DNA from: CAYTLW01 sp964438735
GTDB taxonomy: Bacteria; Myxococcota_A; UBA9042
Reading direction: 5' to 3'
Assembly: GCA_964438735.1 (NCBI GenBank)
Contig: CAYTLW010000044.1
Location: 1 to 52,286, forward strand
Length of the DNA stretch: 52,286 nt
Both the position numbers and the translations under genes were made by a program. This document shows positions 10,981 to 20,429 of this stretch, piece after piece. Below the pieces are notes generated by a model that was not told the origin of the DNA, did no database searches, and saw only the letters and a list, made by a program, of their open reading frames with translations. Each line of letters opens with the position of its first letter. The first letter of the stretch is position 1.

Positions 10981-12981
10981 CTACTCGCGGAAGAACCAGT
11001 AGCGTTCCAGGTACCAGTCCTGGCCACTCTGCTGGGCGCCGGTGCTGGCCGACCACTTGTTGAACACCGGTGTGGTGATGGCGTTGCTGGTCTTGAAGCA
11101 GGAGTTGTCCGCCTTCTGCGACTTCGGCGACCAGGCCCAGCTGACCAACTGGGTGTTGTCCAGGCAAGTCAGCACGTTGTCGGTGTTGCCATCGGCATCG
11201 CGGATCCAGTTTGGCGTCGGTTTCGAGTTCATCTTGAGGCCGTTCATGGCCTTGACCTGGCCGGCCGAGATGGCCTTGTTGTTGTGGTCATGCCAGGTCA
11301 CCTCGGCCTGGTTGCCGCTGCAGCTGGCCAGGTGGCCCGAGCCCATGAAGTCGTTGGTGCCATAGCCCTTGTGAGGCGAGCAGTCGGCGTGGCTGGCCGA
11401 GGTGCGCCCGCCATGGAGCTGGATGCGGGTCCAGCCGCCGCCCTTCATGTCGCACCAGGCCAGGAATGCGTCCGCGGTGGGCGGACCGTTGGGGTCGAGC
11501 CAGTATTTGCCGTCACCCTTGCTCTGGCCGTCGTCGAGCAGCTTCTTGCACGTCAGCCCGGCCTTGGCTTGCGATGAGCCATTGCTGGGCGGTTCGTAGA
11601 GCGGCTTCCATGCCTTGCCGTCGCAGAACTCGACGGTCTTGTCGGCCTTGTTGTAGCGCAGCGCGCCCTCGAGACCGGCGTTGCAGAGGGTGCCGCTGCC
11701 GACCTGGATCACGCCCTTGGCCAGCAGGTCGCCGGCGAGCTTCACCTTCTTGCTGGAGATGGTGTCGATAGCCACGGACCAGCTGACGATGGCGCCGTCG
11801 GTCTTGTTGGTGTCGAACTTGCTGTCGATCGCCTTGAGTCGCCACTTGCCCTTGGGGTTCTTACCCGCCCAACCGCTCAGGTCGCCCTTGATGGGCTTGC
11901 TCGGCGTCGGCCAGCTGGTCTGCAGCTTGGTGCCGGTGCCGCCGCCGCCGTACAGGGTGATGGCGCTGTTATCCGGCGCGAAGAGTTCCAGCTTGAGATG
12001 TTTGATGTTGGAGCTGGTCACGTGGGCCTTGATGGTCAGCTTCTTGGCCAGGCCGAGGTCGGGGAAGTCGATGGTCGAAGAGACGCCGATGGGGTTGTTG
12101 TCCGGGATCGGCTTGGGCATACCCTGGGCGGCGATCTCGTCGACGAACAGGTTGCTCAGGGCGCCGGCGCTGACGTCGTCCAGGGCGTCCGGGGGCAGGG
12201 CGCTCGGATCCAAGGCGGTGACGCAGATCAGCTTGCCGTCGGCGGCGATTCCCTTGACCACCTGGCCCATGGCGCTGCAGCTGCCCGCTGGCGTCTTGAT
12301 GCCGCTCAGCTTGGAGCCGTCGCCGACGAAGGCCGCCGCGCTGATGGTCTGGGCGACGACCGATTGGGCACTGATCTTGGCCCCTTTCAGCGCGTTTCCG
12401 CCCAGATCGACATCGCCGTCGAACTTCATCTTCGACACCGTCACGCAGCCGGTGCATTGCAGGTCCAGCGCCGCCTTGGCCGGGCCGCCCTTGGTCTTGC
12501 TGCCGGCGAAGGTGAAGCCCACCTTGTCTGCGGACACCGTGCCCGGTGCCAGATGAGCGCCGGTGACGCAGCCAGAACAGCCGAGGGCATCCGCTGCGCC
12601 AGCGCGGATCGCCCAGGCCACCGCGTGCAGGGGCTGGCGGAGCAGTTCCGGGCCAGATTCGACGGTCACGCCCAGCCAACCGGGCTTCAGGCTGGCGATC
12701 AGTTGGGCTGTGATGGGTTTGATTCCGCCCAGCGCATAGCTGAATCGACCGTTCTGGACCGGCAGGGCGACGGGCCCCTCCTTCCATGCTGCGTCCGGCG
12801 CCAGCTTGGTGGCGTACAGGGCAAAGGCGACCTTGTAATTGCCGTCGGTCACGGGGCCGCCCGACGGGGTCCGCAGGGCGCCCTCGACGGCGAGGGTGAC
12901 GGGCACGGCCGCATCTGCGATCACGGGACAGGACATGGCGGCGCAGGCCGCGAACAGGGACAGGGTTGCGCAGTTTCTCAT
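10981..12981 (-). CDS. secreted P-domain / fibrinogen-like surface protein, paralogue C
   Basis: About 666 aa from the ATG at 12981 (MRNCATLSLF). An ATG three codons upstream (12990) is also possible, but neither has a Shine-Dalgarno sequence. A -10-like TACCAT ends 7 nt before the 12981 ATG, which suggests a leaderless transcript starting there. A signal peptide ending near VIADA is followed by the N-terminal GALRTPSGGPVTDGNYKV domain. CSGCV and CTGCV pairs flank YAGSKTKGG-type sequence (here FAGSKTKGG). The P-domain spans about 302-412 and the fibrinogen-like module starts near 505 (AWCDMKGGGWTRIQL). It is divergent from paralogue D with about 90 bp between the starts. The N-terminal halves of C and D are the most alike of the four. 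Confidence 0.8.
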   Translation of the reverse strand: MRNCATLSLFAACAAMSCPVIADAAVPVTLAVEGALRTPSGGPVTDGNYKVAFALYATKLAPDAAWKEGPVALPVQNGRFSYALGGIKPITAQLIASLKPGWLGVTVESGPELLRQPLHAVAWAIRAGAADALGCSGCVTGAHLAPGTVSADKVGFTFAGSKTKGGPAKAALDLQCTGCVTVSKMKFDGDVDLGGNALKGAKISAQSVVAQTISAAAFVGDGSKLSGIKTPAGSCSAMGQVVKGIAADGKLICVTALDPSALPPDALDDVSAGALSNLFVDEIAAQGMPKPIPDNNPIGVSSTIDFPDLGLAKKLTIKAHVTSSNIKHLKLELFAPDNSAITLYGGGGTGTKLQTSWPTPSKPIKGDLSGWAGKNPKGKWRLKAIDSKFDTNKTDGAIVSWSVAIDTISSKKVKLAGDLLAKGVIQVGSGTLCNAGLEGALRYNKADKTVEFCDGKAWKPLYEPPSNGSSQAKAGLTCKKLLDDGQSKGDGKYWLDPNGPPTADAFLAWCDMKGGGWTRIQLHGGRTSASHADCSPHKGYGTNDFMGSGHLASCSGNQAEVTWHDHNNKAISAGQVKAMNGLKMNSKPTPNWIRDADGNTDNVLTCLDNTQLVSWAWSPKSQKADNSCFKTSNAITTPVFNKWSASTGAQQSGQDWYLERYWFFRE

Positions 12982-12988
12982 GGCGACC

Positions 12989-13018
12989 ATGGTAGCATGG
13001 CGGGTCAGCCCATGGCAT
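12989..13018 (-). promoter_or_regulatory. candidate promoter for a leaderless paralogue C transcript
   Basis: On the minus strand, ATGCCA (4 of 6 matches to TTGACA) at 13018-13013 and TACCAT at 12994-12989 are separated by 18 bp. The -10 ends 7 nt before the ATG at 12981. The gene has no ribosome binding site, which fits a leaderless mRNA. Confidence 0.35.
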
Positions 13019-13069
13019 CGTCCTGGCGTCTGAGTGACCGACGGGGCCTGCATTGCTGAGGAGGCCGTC

Positions 13070-15208
13070 ATGACCCGATCCCTTCGCCCTACGCTCATTT
13101 TCTGGACCGTCGCCTGGCTGCTTTGCGCCACCCTTGCCCCAGTCGCTGCGTTGGCGGCTCCACCGGCGACCACGCTGGTCCACGGCGTGCTCAAGACGCC
13201 TTCTGGTGGCCCGGTGACAGATGGCAACTACACATTGAAGTTCGGCCTGTACCCGGCCAAGACCGCGCCGGTAGCTACGTGGAGCGAAGGGCCTGTGCTG
13301 ATCGCTGTGGCGTCGGGTCTCTTCTCATATGCGCTGGGCACCACCAAGCCACTGGACCCGGCGACGCTGGCCAAGGTCGACGATGGCTGGATCGGCGTGG
13401 CCGTGGCGCCCGGTCCCGAGTTGCCCCGCCAGAAGCTCCATGCGGTGCTGCACGCGCGTCATGCCGGAGCCGCCTCGTCGCTCTCTTGCAGTGGTTGCGT
13501 CACAGCCAATCACCTGGCCAAGGGCGTGCTGTCGGCCGAGCTCGTCGGCTTCACCTATGCGGGCAGCAAGACCAAGGGCGGGCCGGCCGTGAGCGCGCTG
13601 GACGTCAAGTGCACCGGCTGTATTGGCGTGGACGAGATCGCCTGGGACAAGGACGTGGATCTGGGCGGCAACGGGCTCAAGGCCAAGGTGATCAGCGCCG
13701 CCACGGTCAATGCCACCACGGTGATCGCCAGTTCCTTCGTCGGCGATGGCTCCAAGCTGAGCGGCATCAAGACGTCCGCCGGTAGTTGCAAGGTCGAAGA
13801 CCAGGTGGTCAAGGGCATCGCAGCCGACGGTTCGTTGATCTGCGTCCCGGTTGCCGCCAAGCAGGCCGGAGGCAGCCTCGCGGCCGTCTCCAATGGCCTG
13901 CTGGACAACGTCTTCACCGACAACTTCGCCAGCGCCAAGCCGGTCAAGATCCCCGACAACAACCCCATCGGAGCGGGCGACCAGATCGCCGTGGCCGATG
14001 TGGGCCTGGCCAAGTCACTCAAGATCCACGTCAAGCTGACCAACTCGGACATCAAGGACATCACGGTCGATCTCTTCGATCCGAACAACAAGAAGTACGT
14101 GCTCTACGCCAAGGGCGGCAAGGGCGCGACGCTGGAGGGCACGTGGCCGGCGCCGAACAAGCTGATCAGCGGCGATCTGAGTCCCTGGGTCGGCAAGAAC
14201 CCCAAGGGCAACTGGCGCCTGGTGGTGCGCGACACCGCGTTCTTCAACAACGGCTTTGACGGCGCCCTGCAGTCGTGGTCGGTGCAGATCCAGACCCTGT
14301 CGAACAAGAAGGTGGCCGGCACGGGTCTGTTCGAAGCCACCGGCGGCCTGACCCTGCAGCATGCCGACAAGCACCCCGTCGCCTGCAGCCAGGCGACCAT
14401 CGCGCGGGTCTATTTCAACAGCAAGGACGAGAAGCTCTACGTCTGCAACGGCAAGGAGTGGCACGCGTTCGCCAATACCGCCGTACCCGACGGCAGCGCC
14501 GACAAGCCGGTGGCCAACTGCAAAGTGCTCTCGGATGGGGGCAACAAGAAGTCCGGGGAGTATTGGCTCGACCCCGACGGAGACGGTCCGCAGGCGAAGT
14601 TCCAAGTATGGTGCGACCTGCTCACCGATGGCGGTGGCTGGGCGTTGCTGATGTCCAGCAGCCACGGCACCAAGTGGGCTGCGGGCCACAGCATCTGGCA
14701 TAACAACGCGGTCGACGGCTTCACGCCGACCCCGACCGCCGAAGGAAAGTCAAAGGCGTGGACTACCCTCAAGGGCAATGAACTGCTCTTCAAGACCCAC
14801 AAAGAGGCGGCGGGCTACTGGGCCAGCTTCAAGCTGTCCAGCGCCCAGACCATTCTCAACCTGGTCGGCACCGGCAACATCTCCGGCAAAGCCAACGGCT
14901 ACAAGGACTCCATCACCCACAGCAAGGTTGGCAGCAAGGCGCATGGGTGCTGGAAGCAGACCTGGCGCGTGTCCTGGCGCAACTACTGGTCCAGCGACAA
15001 GACCAATGACTCGTCCATCTTCGCGCCCAGCGGCGCCAACGGCGGCCGGCCATGCGGTGGCAACGGCGCCTACGCCACCGGCATCGGCGTGCGCACCGAC
15101 ACCATCAACGGATTTGGCGGCTACGGCGGCTCGTTCGAGGGCTACGGCAGCGACGGCGCCGGCAACAAGGGCCTGACGTCGGGTTACGTGTCGATCTACA
15201 TTCGTTGA
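13070..15208 (+). CDS. secreted P-domain / fibrinogen-like surface protein, paralogue D
   Basis: 712 aa. The start is set by GAGGAGG a few nt before the ATG at 13070. A signal peptide (MTRSLRPTLIFWTVAWLL, cleaved near ALA) is followed by a GVLKTPSGGPVTDGNYTL N-terminal domain, CSGCV and CTGCI pairs around YAGSKTKGGPA, and the SSFVGDGSKLSGIK segment shared by all paralogues. The P-domain spans about 301-413 (VADVGLAKSL, WVGKNPKGNWRLVV). A fibrinogen-like C-terminus begins near 509 (VWCDLLTDGGGWALL). The last 150 residues differ strongly from A-C, so the exposed C-terminal module is the diversified part. The selenoprotein gene starts 22 nt downstream, so co-transcription is plausible. Confidence 0.8.
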   Translation: MTRSLRPTLIFWTVAWLLCATLAPVAALAAPPATTLVHGVLKTPSGGPVTDGNYTLKFGLYPAKTAPVATWSEGPVLIAVASGLFSYALGTTKPLDPATLAKVDDGWIGVAVAPGPELPRQKLHAVLHARHAGAASSLSCSGCVTANHLAKGVLSAELVGFTYAGSKTKGGPAVSALDVKCTGCIGVDEIAWDKDVDLGGNGLKAKVISAATVNATTVIASSFVGDGSKLSGIKTSAGSCKVEDQVVKGIAADGSLICVPVAAKQAGGSLAAVSNGLLDNVFTDNFASAKPVKIPDNNPIGAGDQIAVADVGLAKSLKIHVKLTNSDIKDITVDLFDPNNKKYVLYAKGGKGATLEGTWPAPNKLISGDLSPWVGKNPKGNWRLVVRDTAFFNNGFDGALQSWSVQIQTLSNKKVAGTGLFEATGGLTLQHADKHPVACSQATIARVYFNSKDEKLYVCNGKEWHAFANTAVPDGSADKPVANCKVLSDGGNKKSGEYWLDPDGDGPQAKFQVWCDLLTDGGGWALLMSSSHGTKWAAGHSIWHNNAVDGFTPTPTAEGKSKAWTTLKGNELLFKTHKEAAGYWASFKLSSAQTILNLVGTGNISGKANGYKDSITHSKVGSKAHGCWKQTWRVSWRNYWSSDKTNDSSIFAPSGANGGRPCGGNGAYATGIGVRTDTINGFGGYGGSFEGYGSDGAGNKGLTSGYVSIYIR

Positions 15209-15230
15209 TACCCGCCCGGGCTTGTGCCAC

Positions 15231-16127
15231 ATGGCCAGTTCAGTCGATCCCTATCGGTTCATCGATCGCTTCTCCAAGAGGGTCGCTCGCTCGTGGTCGG
15301 CCTTGGAGCCAGAGCGCGCGATCCCGTGGACGCCGCTGTCGAAGCCGCTGAGCGAGTGCACCGTCTCGTTGATCAGTTCCGCCGCCCTGGTCTTGCGCGG
15401 CGACCGCCCTTTCGACCAGCAAGGCGAGCGCGACGATCCGTGGTGGGGCGATCCCAGCCACCGCGTCATCCCGCGCAGCGCCACCAGCGACGAGGTCGCC
15501 TGTCATCACCTGCATATCCACACCGCCGCCGCCGAGCAGGATCTGAACTGCGTGCTGCCCATCCACCGGCTGGTCGAGCTGGAGGAGGCCGGCTTCATCG
15601 GCCGGGCTGCGACCTCGCACTACTCGTTCATGGGCTACCAGCCGCGCGATCAGGAACTCTTGGCGCGGACAGTGCCGGCCATCATCGAGCAGCTACGCGC
15701 CGAGCAAGTGGACGCGGTGCTGCTGGTGCCTGTGTGACCCATCTGTTGCCGGTCGGTCGGGCTGGTGCAGCGGGAGATCGAGGCTGCCGGTATGGCGACC
15801 CTGTCGCTGTCCTTCATCTATCCGTTCACCGCGTCCGTGGGCGCGCCGCGGATCGCCGCCATCGAGCGCCCGGGCAGCCAGCCCATGGGTCCGCCAGATG
15901 CCGTTGACGAGCAACGCGCGGTGCTGCGAGCCGCCCTGGACGCCCTGCTAGAGATTCAGACGCCCGGCGAGGTGCGAGAGCTGGACTTTCCCTGGCCGGA
16001 GGACGTGCGGGTGCGGCTGGCACCTCGCCCGCTGCCGCCGATCACGCAAGCGATCAAGCGGCGGCCGTGGTTGTTCCTGTCGTTCTTGAAGCGCAAGTTT
16101 CCGGACCGGGTCGTGTCCGAGGGCTGA
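15231..16127 (+). CDS. GrdB-family selenoprotein (glycine/betaine/sarcosine/D-proline reductase-like), in-frame TGA read as Sec
   Basis: Read through the TGA at 15735-15737, the frame gives 298 aa with selenocysteine at residue 169. Both halves belong to the selenoprotein B family. The part before the TGA has HHLHIHTAAAEQDLN, SHYSFMGYQ and VDAVLLVPV. The part after it continues PICCRSVGLVQREIEAAGMA in the same frame with no gap in similarity. Sec-Pro-Ile-Cys gives the UxxC redox motif expected at this position. I know this family to carry Sec or Cys right after a VLLVPV-type strand; true GrdB reduces glycine in a complex, but short stand-alone members in proteobacteria have no proven substrate. 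The ATG at 15231 lacks a strong ribosome binding site. Annotation pipelines will split it at 15737. The alternative is a nonsense mutation. Confidence 0.8.
15735..15770 (+). promoter_or_regulatory. putative bacterial SECIS element after the Sec codon
   Basis: Directly after the TGA, CTGTTGCC (15743-15750) can pair with GGTGCAG (15764-15770), with a UU bulge, closing a 13-nt loop that contains GGUC twice. Bacterial SECIS hairpins lie in the same place and carry a G/U-containing apical loop (E. coli fdhF has AGGUCU). The pairing is modest and by eye only. Confidence 0.4.
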
Positions 16128-16133
16128 GGCCGT

Positions 16134-17216
16134 CTACCCCTCTGCCAGGGGCGGCACCAGCGAGTTGGGCTCGGTCTTGGTCGTGTCGTCGCCAAAGGCG
16201 ATCTCGCGCACCTGACCGGCGATGCGCTCGCGCAGCTCCGGCTCTTCCTTGAGCAGCGTGCGCACCCGCTCGCGACCCTGGCCGAGGCGATCGCCCTCGA
16301 AGCTGAACCAGGCGCCCGCCTTCTCGACCACGCCCATGTCCACCGCCTGGTCGATCAGGTCGCCGACGGCGCATACGCCCTCGCCGTAGAGGATGTCGAA
16401 CTCCACCTTGCGGAAGGGTGGCGCGACCTTGTTCTTGACCACCTTGACGCGGGTGCGGTTGCCGATGACCTGGTCGCCATTCTTGATGGCGCCGATGCGG
16501 CGTACGTCGATGCGCATGGACGAGTAGAACTTGAGCGCGTTGCCGCCGCTGGTGGTCTCCGGGTTGCCAAACATGACGCCGATCTTCATGCGCAGCTGGT
16601 TGATGAAGATGACGATGGTGTTGGACTTGGAGATGGACGCCGTCAGCTTGCGCAGGGCCTGGCTCATCAGGCGGGCCTGGGTGCCGACGCTGGAGTCGCC
16701 CATGGCGCCCTCGATCTCGGCTTTGGGCACCAGGGCGGCGACCGAGTCGACCACGATCACGTCGACCGCGCCCGAGCGCACCAGGGTGTCAACGATTTCG
16801 AGCGCCTGCTCGCCGGTGTCGGGCTGGCTGACCAGCAGCTCGTCGGTGCGGATGCCCAACTTGCGGGCGTAGCTGACGTCGAGGGCATGCTCGGCGTCGA
16901 TGAAGGCGGCGACGCCGTCGAGCTTCTGCGCCTCGGCGATGACGTGCAGGGCCAGGGTGGTCTTGCCGCTGGACTCGGGGCCGAAGATCTCGACCACGCG
17001 ACCGCGCGGCAGGCCGCCGACGCCCAGGGCCAGGTCGATGCCGATGCAACCGCTGGAGATCACCTGGATGTCCTTGAACAACGAGCCCTCGTCGCCGAGG
17101 CGGACGATGGCGCCCTTGCCGAAGCTGCGCTCGATGGAAGACATCACCGCGTTGATGGCTTCGGCCTTGTCTTCGGGGATCTGGACGGCGGGTTTGGGCT
17201 TCTTGCTGCGGGCCAT
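16134..17216 (-). CDS. recA: recombinase RecA
   Basis: DNA strand-exchange protein and SOS co-protease, 360 aa (usual 340-360). Walker A is GPESSGKT at residues 79-86. The signatures DSVAALVPKAEIEGAMGD, ALRKLTASISKSN and NQLRMKIGVMFGNPE are intact. The ATG at 17216 has GAGGA upstream; the in-frame codons beyond it (to 17360) have no homology. I found neither an E. coli-type nor a myxobacterial-type SOS box in the 200 bp upstream, so SOS control is not visible. Its stop lies 6 bp from that of the convergent selenoprotein gene. Confidence 0.98.
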   Translation of the reverse strand: MARSKKPKPAVQIPEDKAEAINAVMSSIERSFGKGAIVRLGDEGSLFKDIQVISSGCIGIDLALGVGGLPRGRVVEIFGPESSGKTTLALHVIAEAQKLDGVAAFIDAEHALDVSYARKLGIRTDELLVSQPDTGEQALEIVDTLVRSGAVDVIVVDSVAALVPKAEIEGAMGDSSVGTQARLMSQALRKLTASISKSNTIVIFINQLRMKIGVMFGNPETTSGGNALKFYSSMRIDVRRIGAIKNGDQVIGNRTRVKVVKNKVAPPFRKVEFDILYGEGVCAVGDLIDQAVDMGVVEKAGAWFSFEGDRLGQGRERVRTLLKEEPELRERIAGQVREIAFGDDTTKTEPNSLVPPLAEG

Positions 17217-17453
17217 GGGTCTTCCTCGTGGGCGATGTCGCCTTCTTGTGGGTCGTCTCGAATGGCCACCATCGGAGTTGAGGTGGCTGCTCTCCGACCG
17301 AGTCTGCCGCGCCCTATGGTCAGCCTGTGTCCTGTTGTCGCCGGCTTGCCTTCGGGCCACTCCGGCCGGGTGCTGGACGGATGTTCAGTGATCCTTGCCG
17401 GAAATGCAAGTTCTTGTGTTTTGCCAGCAGAATCGCCTGCCACGGCACAATCG

Positions 17454-17482
17454 TAGCCATCCCCCACAACCGTCGCTACACT
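17454..17482 (+). promoter_or_regulatory. candidate alaS promoter
   Basis: TAGCCA (17454-17459; 4 of 6 matches to TTGACA) and TACACT (17477-17482) are separated by 17 bp. The start site would fall about 35 nt before the alaS ATG at 17524. The same unusual -35, TAGCCA, recurs at hipB. Confidence 0.35.
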
Positions 17483-17523
17483 GCCGCCCCCGCGTCCACC
17501 CAAGGGCGCTCAGTGAGCATGTC

Positions 17524-20265
17524 ATGAGCCGGCAAAGCCCCACGACCGCCGCCGAGATCCGCGAGGCGTTCCTGTCCTATTACGAGAAGTTGGGACATCG
17601 ACGTGTCGCCAGCCATTCGCTGCTGCCGCCGGCCGATCCGACCCTGCTCTTCGTCAACGCCGGCATGGTGCAATTCAAGGACTACTTCACCGGCGCCCGG
17701 CCGGCCCCCTGGCCCAGCGCCACCAGCACGCAGAAGTGCCTGCGGGTCAGCGGAAAGCACAACGATCTCGAAAATGTAGGTCGCACGCGGCGGCACCACA
17801 CCTTGTTCGAGATGCTCGGCAACTTCTCGTTTGGCGACTATTTCAAGCGCACCGCCATCGAGACCGCCTGGACCTTCCTGATCAAGCACCTGCACCTGCC
17901 GGTGGATCGGATGATCGTGACGTACTTCGAGGGCGATGACGCCGTGCCCGCCGACACCGAGGCGCGCGATCTCTGGGCCGCCATCAGCGGTCTGCCGGAC
18001 GAGCGCATCTTCCCCATGACGGCCAAGGATAACTTCTGGGCCATGGGCGACACCGGGCCCTGCGGTCCATGCTCGGAGATCTACTTCGACCTGTGGCCGG
18101 AACAGGGCGAGTCGACCTTCCCGCAGGACGAATCGCGCTACATGGAGATCTGGAACCTGGTCTTCATGCAGTACGACCGGCAATTCGACGGCAGCCTGCT
18201 GCCTTTGCCGGCGCCCGCGGTGGACACCGGCATGGGCCTGGAGCGCATCGCCTCTGTGGTTCAGAGGGTGTCGTCCAACTATGAGATCGACCTGCTGCGC
18301 GAGCTGATCGCCGTCGTTGAGATGCTCACAGACGTGCCCTATGGCGGTCGTTTCGACCCCGAAGAGGTCATCAGTCGCACCCCGGCGGTGGAGAGCGATG
18401 TCGCCCTTCGGGTGATCGCGGACCACGCACGGGCGACCTCGTTCCTCATCGGCGAGGCGGTCTTCCCCGACAACGAGGGCCGGGGTTACGTCCTGCGGCG
18501 CGTGATGCGGCGGGCGATTCGTTTCGGTCGCAAACTCGGCCTCGAGGAACCATTCCTGTTCAAGGTCTGCGATCGTGTCGTCGAGTTGATGGGCGATGTC
18601 TTCCCCGAATTGCTCGAACAACGTGAAGTGATCGGCCGCGTGGTGCGCCAGGAAGAGGAGCGGTTCGGCAAGACCCTGGCTGAAGGCGAACGGCTGATCC
18701 AGCAGAGCCTGGCGCGCCTGGAGATGACCGGCGCGCCGCCCATCCTGGATGGAGAGACGGTCTTCCTGCTCTACGATTCCAACGGCTTCCCCACCGACCT
18801 GACCGCGCTGATCGCCGCTGAACATGGCTTCGCCGTCGACATGGCGGGCTTCGAAGCGGCCATGGAGCGCCAGCGCGAGCGAGGTCGGGCTTCCTGGCAG
18901 GGCGCTGACGACGCGGGCGGCGTGGCCGCGCGGGACCTGGCCGAGCGCGGCATGAGTACGCGGTTCTTCGGCTACCTGACCGACGAGGTGGGCAACGCCG
19001 AGGTGCTCGCGATCCTGGGCGAAGGCGGGCGCCTGCTGCAACGAGTGGGCCCGGGGCAGAAGGTGCAGGTCGTCCTCGGCCGTACGCCTTTCTACGGCGA
19101 ATCCGGCGGCCAGGTGGGCGACCGCGGCACACTGACCTGGGGCGAGGGCGGCAGCGCGCGGGTCACCGACACCCTCAAGCCGCTGGACACGCTCTACCTG
19201 CACGTCGCCGAGGTTGTGACCGGCGAGCTGGAGGTGGGCGAGCGGATCCGGGCCACCGTGGACACCGAACACCGCGCGGGCGTACGCGCCCATCATTCTG
19301 CCACTCACCTGCTGCATCGCGCGCTGCGCAACGTGCTGGGCGCGCACGTCAAGCAGCGCGGCTCGCTGGTCGACAGCGACCGGCTGCGTTTTGACTACAG
19401 CCACTACGCGGCCATGACCGACGACGAGATCGCCGGCGTGGAGCAGCAGGCCAATCGCATGGTGCTGGCCAACCTGGAGACCAGCATCCAGAACTGCGGC
19501 ATCGACGAGGCGCGGGCTCAGGGTGCGCTGATGTTCTTCGGCGACAAGTATGGCGAGCAGGTGCGTGTCGTCGAGATGGGCGAGTCTATCGAATTGTGCG
19601 GCGGCACCCATGTGTCACGCACGGGCGACATCGGCTTGATCAAAGTGCTCGGCGATAGCGGCGTGTCCGCAGGGGTGCGGCGGCTGGAGGCGGAGTGCCA
19701 CCTGGCCGTGCTTGGCAGGATGCAGAGCGCGTGGGCCGGTTTGGGGCGGGTCGCCCAGCGGTTCAATGCGAAGGTCGAGGATGCTGACGACCGGGTCGCG
19801 GCGACGCTGGACACGCTTCGCAAGTTGGAGCGTGAGGTGCGCGATCTGCGGCAGCAGCTGGTTCTCGCTGAGGCGGCTGCGGGCAGCGGTGGTGCTGATG
19901 AGGACGACGGAGCCGAGCGGCGTACCTTTGGCGACTTCGTGGCGGTGGCCCGAGTCGTCGATGGCGTCGGCGGAAAGGACTTGCGGGTTCTTGGCGATCG
20001 GGAGCGGGACAGGTTGAGCGAAGGTGCGGCGCTTGTGATCTCGCGCTTGGACAAGGGCAAGCAGGCTGTGATCGTCGCCGTGACGCCCGGCAGCGTCGGC
20101 CAGGTGCACGCTGGCAAGACTCTGGCAGTGGTGGTGGCACATCTCGGTGGCCGCGGGGGCGGCAGGCCTGATTTCGCGCAGGGCGGCGGTTCCAATGTGG
20201 AGGGCGTCGAGAAGGCCGTCGCCGCGTTCTTCGCCGCGGTGGGTGAAGCTCTAAGCGTCCACTAG
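17524..20265 (+). CDS. alaS: alanyl-tRNA synthetase
   Basis: Charges tRNA-Ala and edits mischarged Ser/Gly. 913 aa, slightly longer than E. coli (876). The catalytic core opens with IREAFLSYYEKLGH and contains TRRHHTLFEMLGNFSFGDYF. The editing site HHSATHLLH is at 590-598 with its partners in CGGTH (Cys692, His696), so all four zinc or editing ligands are present. The C-terminal DHHA1-like region ends with GGRGGGRPDFAQGGG. The ATG at 17524 gives the expected N-terminus; an in-frame ATG at 17395 would add 43 unrelated residues. It is divergent from recA. Confidence 0.97.
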   Translation: MSRQSPTTAAEIREAFLSYYEKLGHRRVASHSLLPPADPTLLFVNAGMVQFKDYFTGARPAPWPSATSTQKCLRVSGKHNDLENVGRTRRHHTLFEMLGNFSFGDYFKRTAIETAWTFLIKHLHLPVDRMIVTYFEGDDAVPADTEARDLWAAISGLPDERIFPMTAKDNFWAMGDTGPCGPCSEIYFDLWPEQGESTFPQDESRYMEIWNLVFMQYDRQFDGSLLPLPAPAVDTGMGLERIASVVQRVSSNYEIDLLRELIAVVEMLTDVPYGGRFDPEEVISRTPAVESDVALRVIADHARATSFLIGEAVFPDNEGRGYVLRRVMRRAIRFGRKLGLEEPFLFKVCDRVVELMGDVFPELLEQREVIGRVVRQEEERFGKTLAEGERLIQQSLARLEMTGAPPILDGETVFLLYDSNGFPTDLTALIAAEHGFAVDMAGFEAAMERQRERGRASWQGADDAGGVAARDLAERGMSTRFFGYLTDEVGNAEVLAILGEGGRLLQRVGPGQKVQVVLGRTPFYGESGGQVGDRGTLTWGEGGSARVTDTLKPLDTLYLHVAEVVTGELEVGERIRATVDTEHRAGVRAHHSATHLLHRALRNVLGAHVKQRGSLVDSDRLRFDYSHYAAMTDDEIAGVEQQANRMVLANLETSIQNCGIDEARAQGALMFFGDKYGEQVRVVEMGESIELCGGTHVSRTGDIGLIKVLGDSGVSAGVRRLEAECHLAVLGRMQSAWAGLGRVAQRFNAKVEDADDRVAATLDTLRKLEREVRDLRQQLVLAEAAAGSGGADEDDGAERRTFGDFVAVARVVDGVGGKDLRVLGDRERDRLSEGAALVISRLDKGKQAVIVAVTPGSVGQVHAGKTLAVVVAHLGGRGGGRPDFAQGGGSNVEGVEKAVAAFFAAVGEALSVH

Positions 20266-20288
20266 AGACCGCCAACAGCCAACAAGAG

Positions 20289-20371
20289 ACGGCAGGCGTA
20301 TGTCATGCGCCCGATGCAGGCGTCAAGCGCGTGGCCCGAGGGGCCCATTCGTACACGGCAGGCGTATGTCA
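20289..20371 (-). repeat. REP-like palindromic repeats, two copies (cluster 3)
   Basis: Two copies on the minus strand end at 20305 and 20371; read on the plus strand each is ACGGCAGGCGTATGTCA. The cluster fills the 164-bp gap between alaS and the DAHP synthase gene. The second copy keeps TACACGGCAGGCGTATGT, so one arm is partly degenerate. Confidence 0.8.
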
Positions 20372-20429
20372 TGTCGGCTTGAAAGAGGATTGGCTTGCCG
20401 CGTCACGCGAGCGTCTTCACCATAGTTGC

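Noticed and set aside
17217..17523. SOS (LexA) box between recA and alaS
   Set aside because: Neither CTGT-N8-ACAG nor a myxobacterial-type box could be found by reading both strands.
17327..17527. 66-codon frame overlapping the alaS start by ATGA
   Set aside because: No ribosome binding site, odd Cys/Arg-rich composition, and it covers the predicted alaS promoter.
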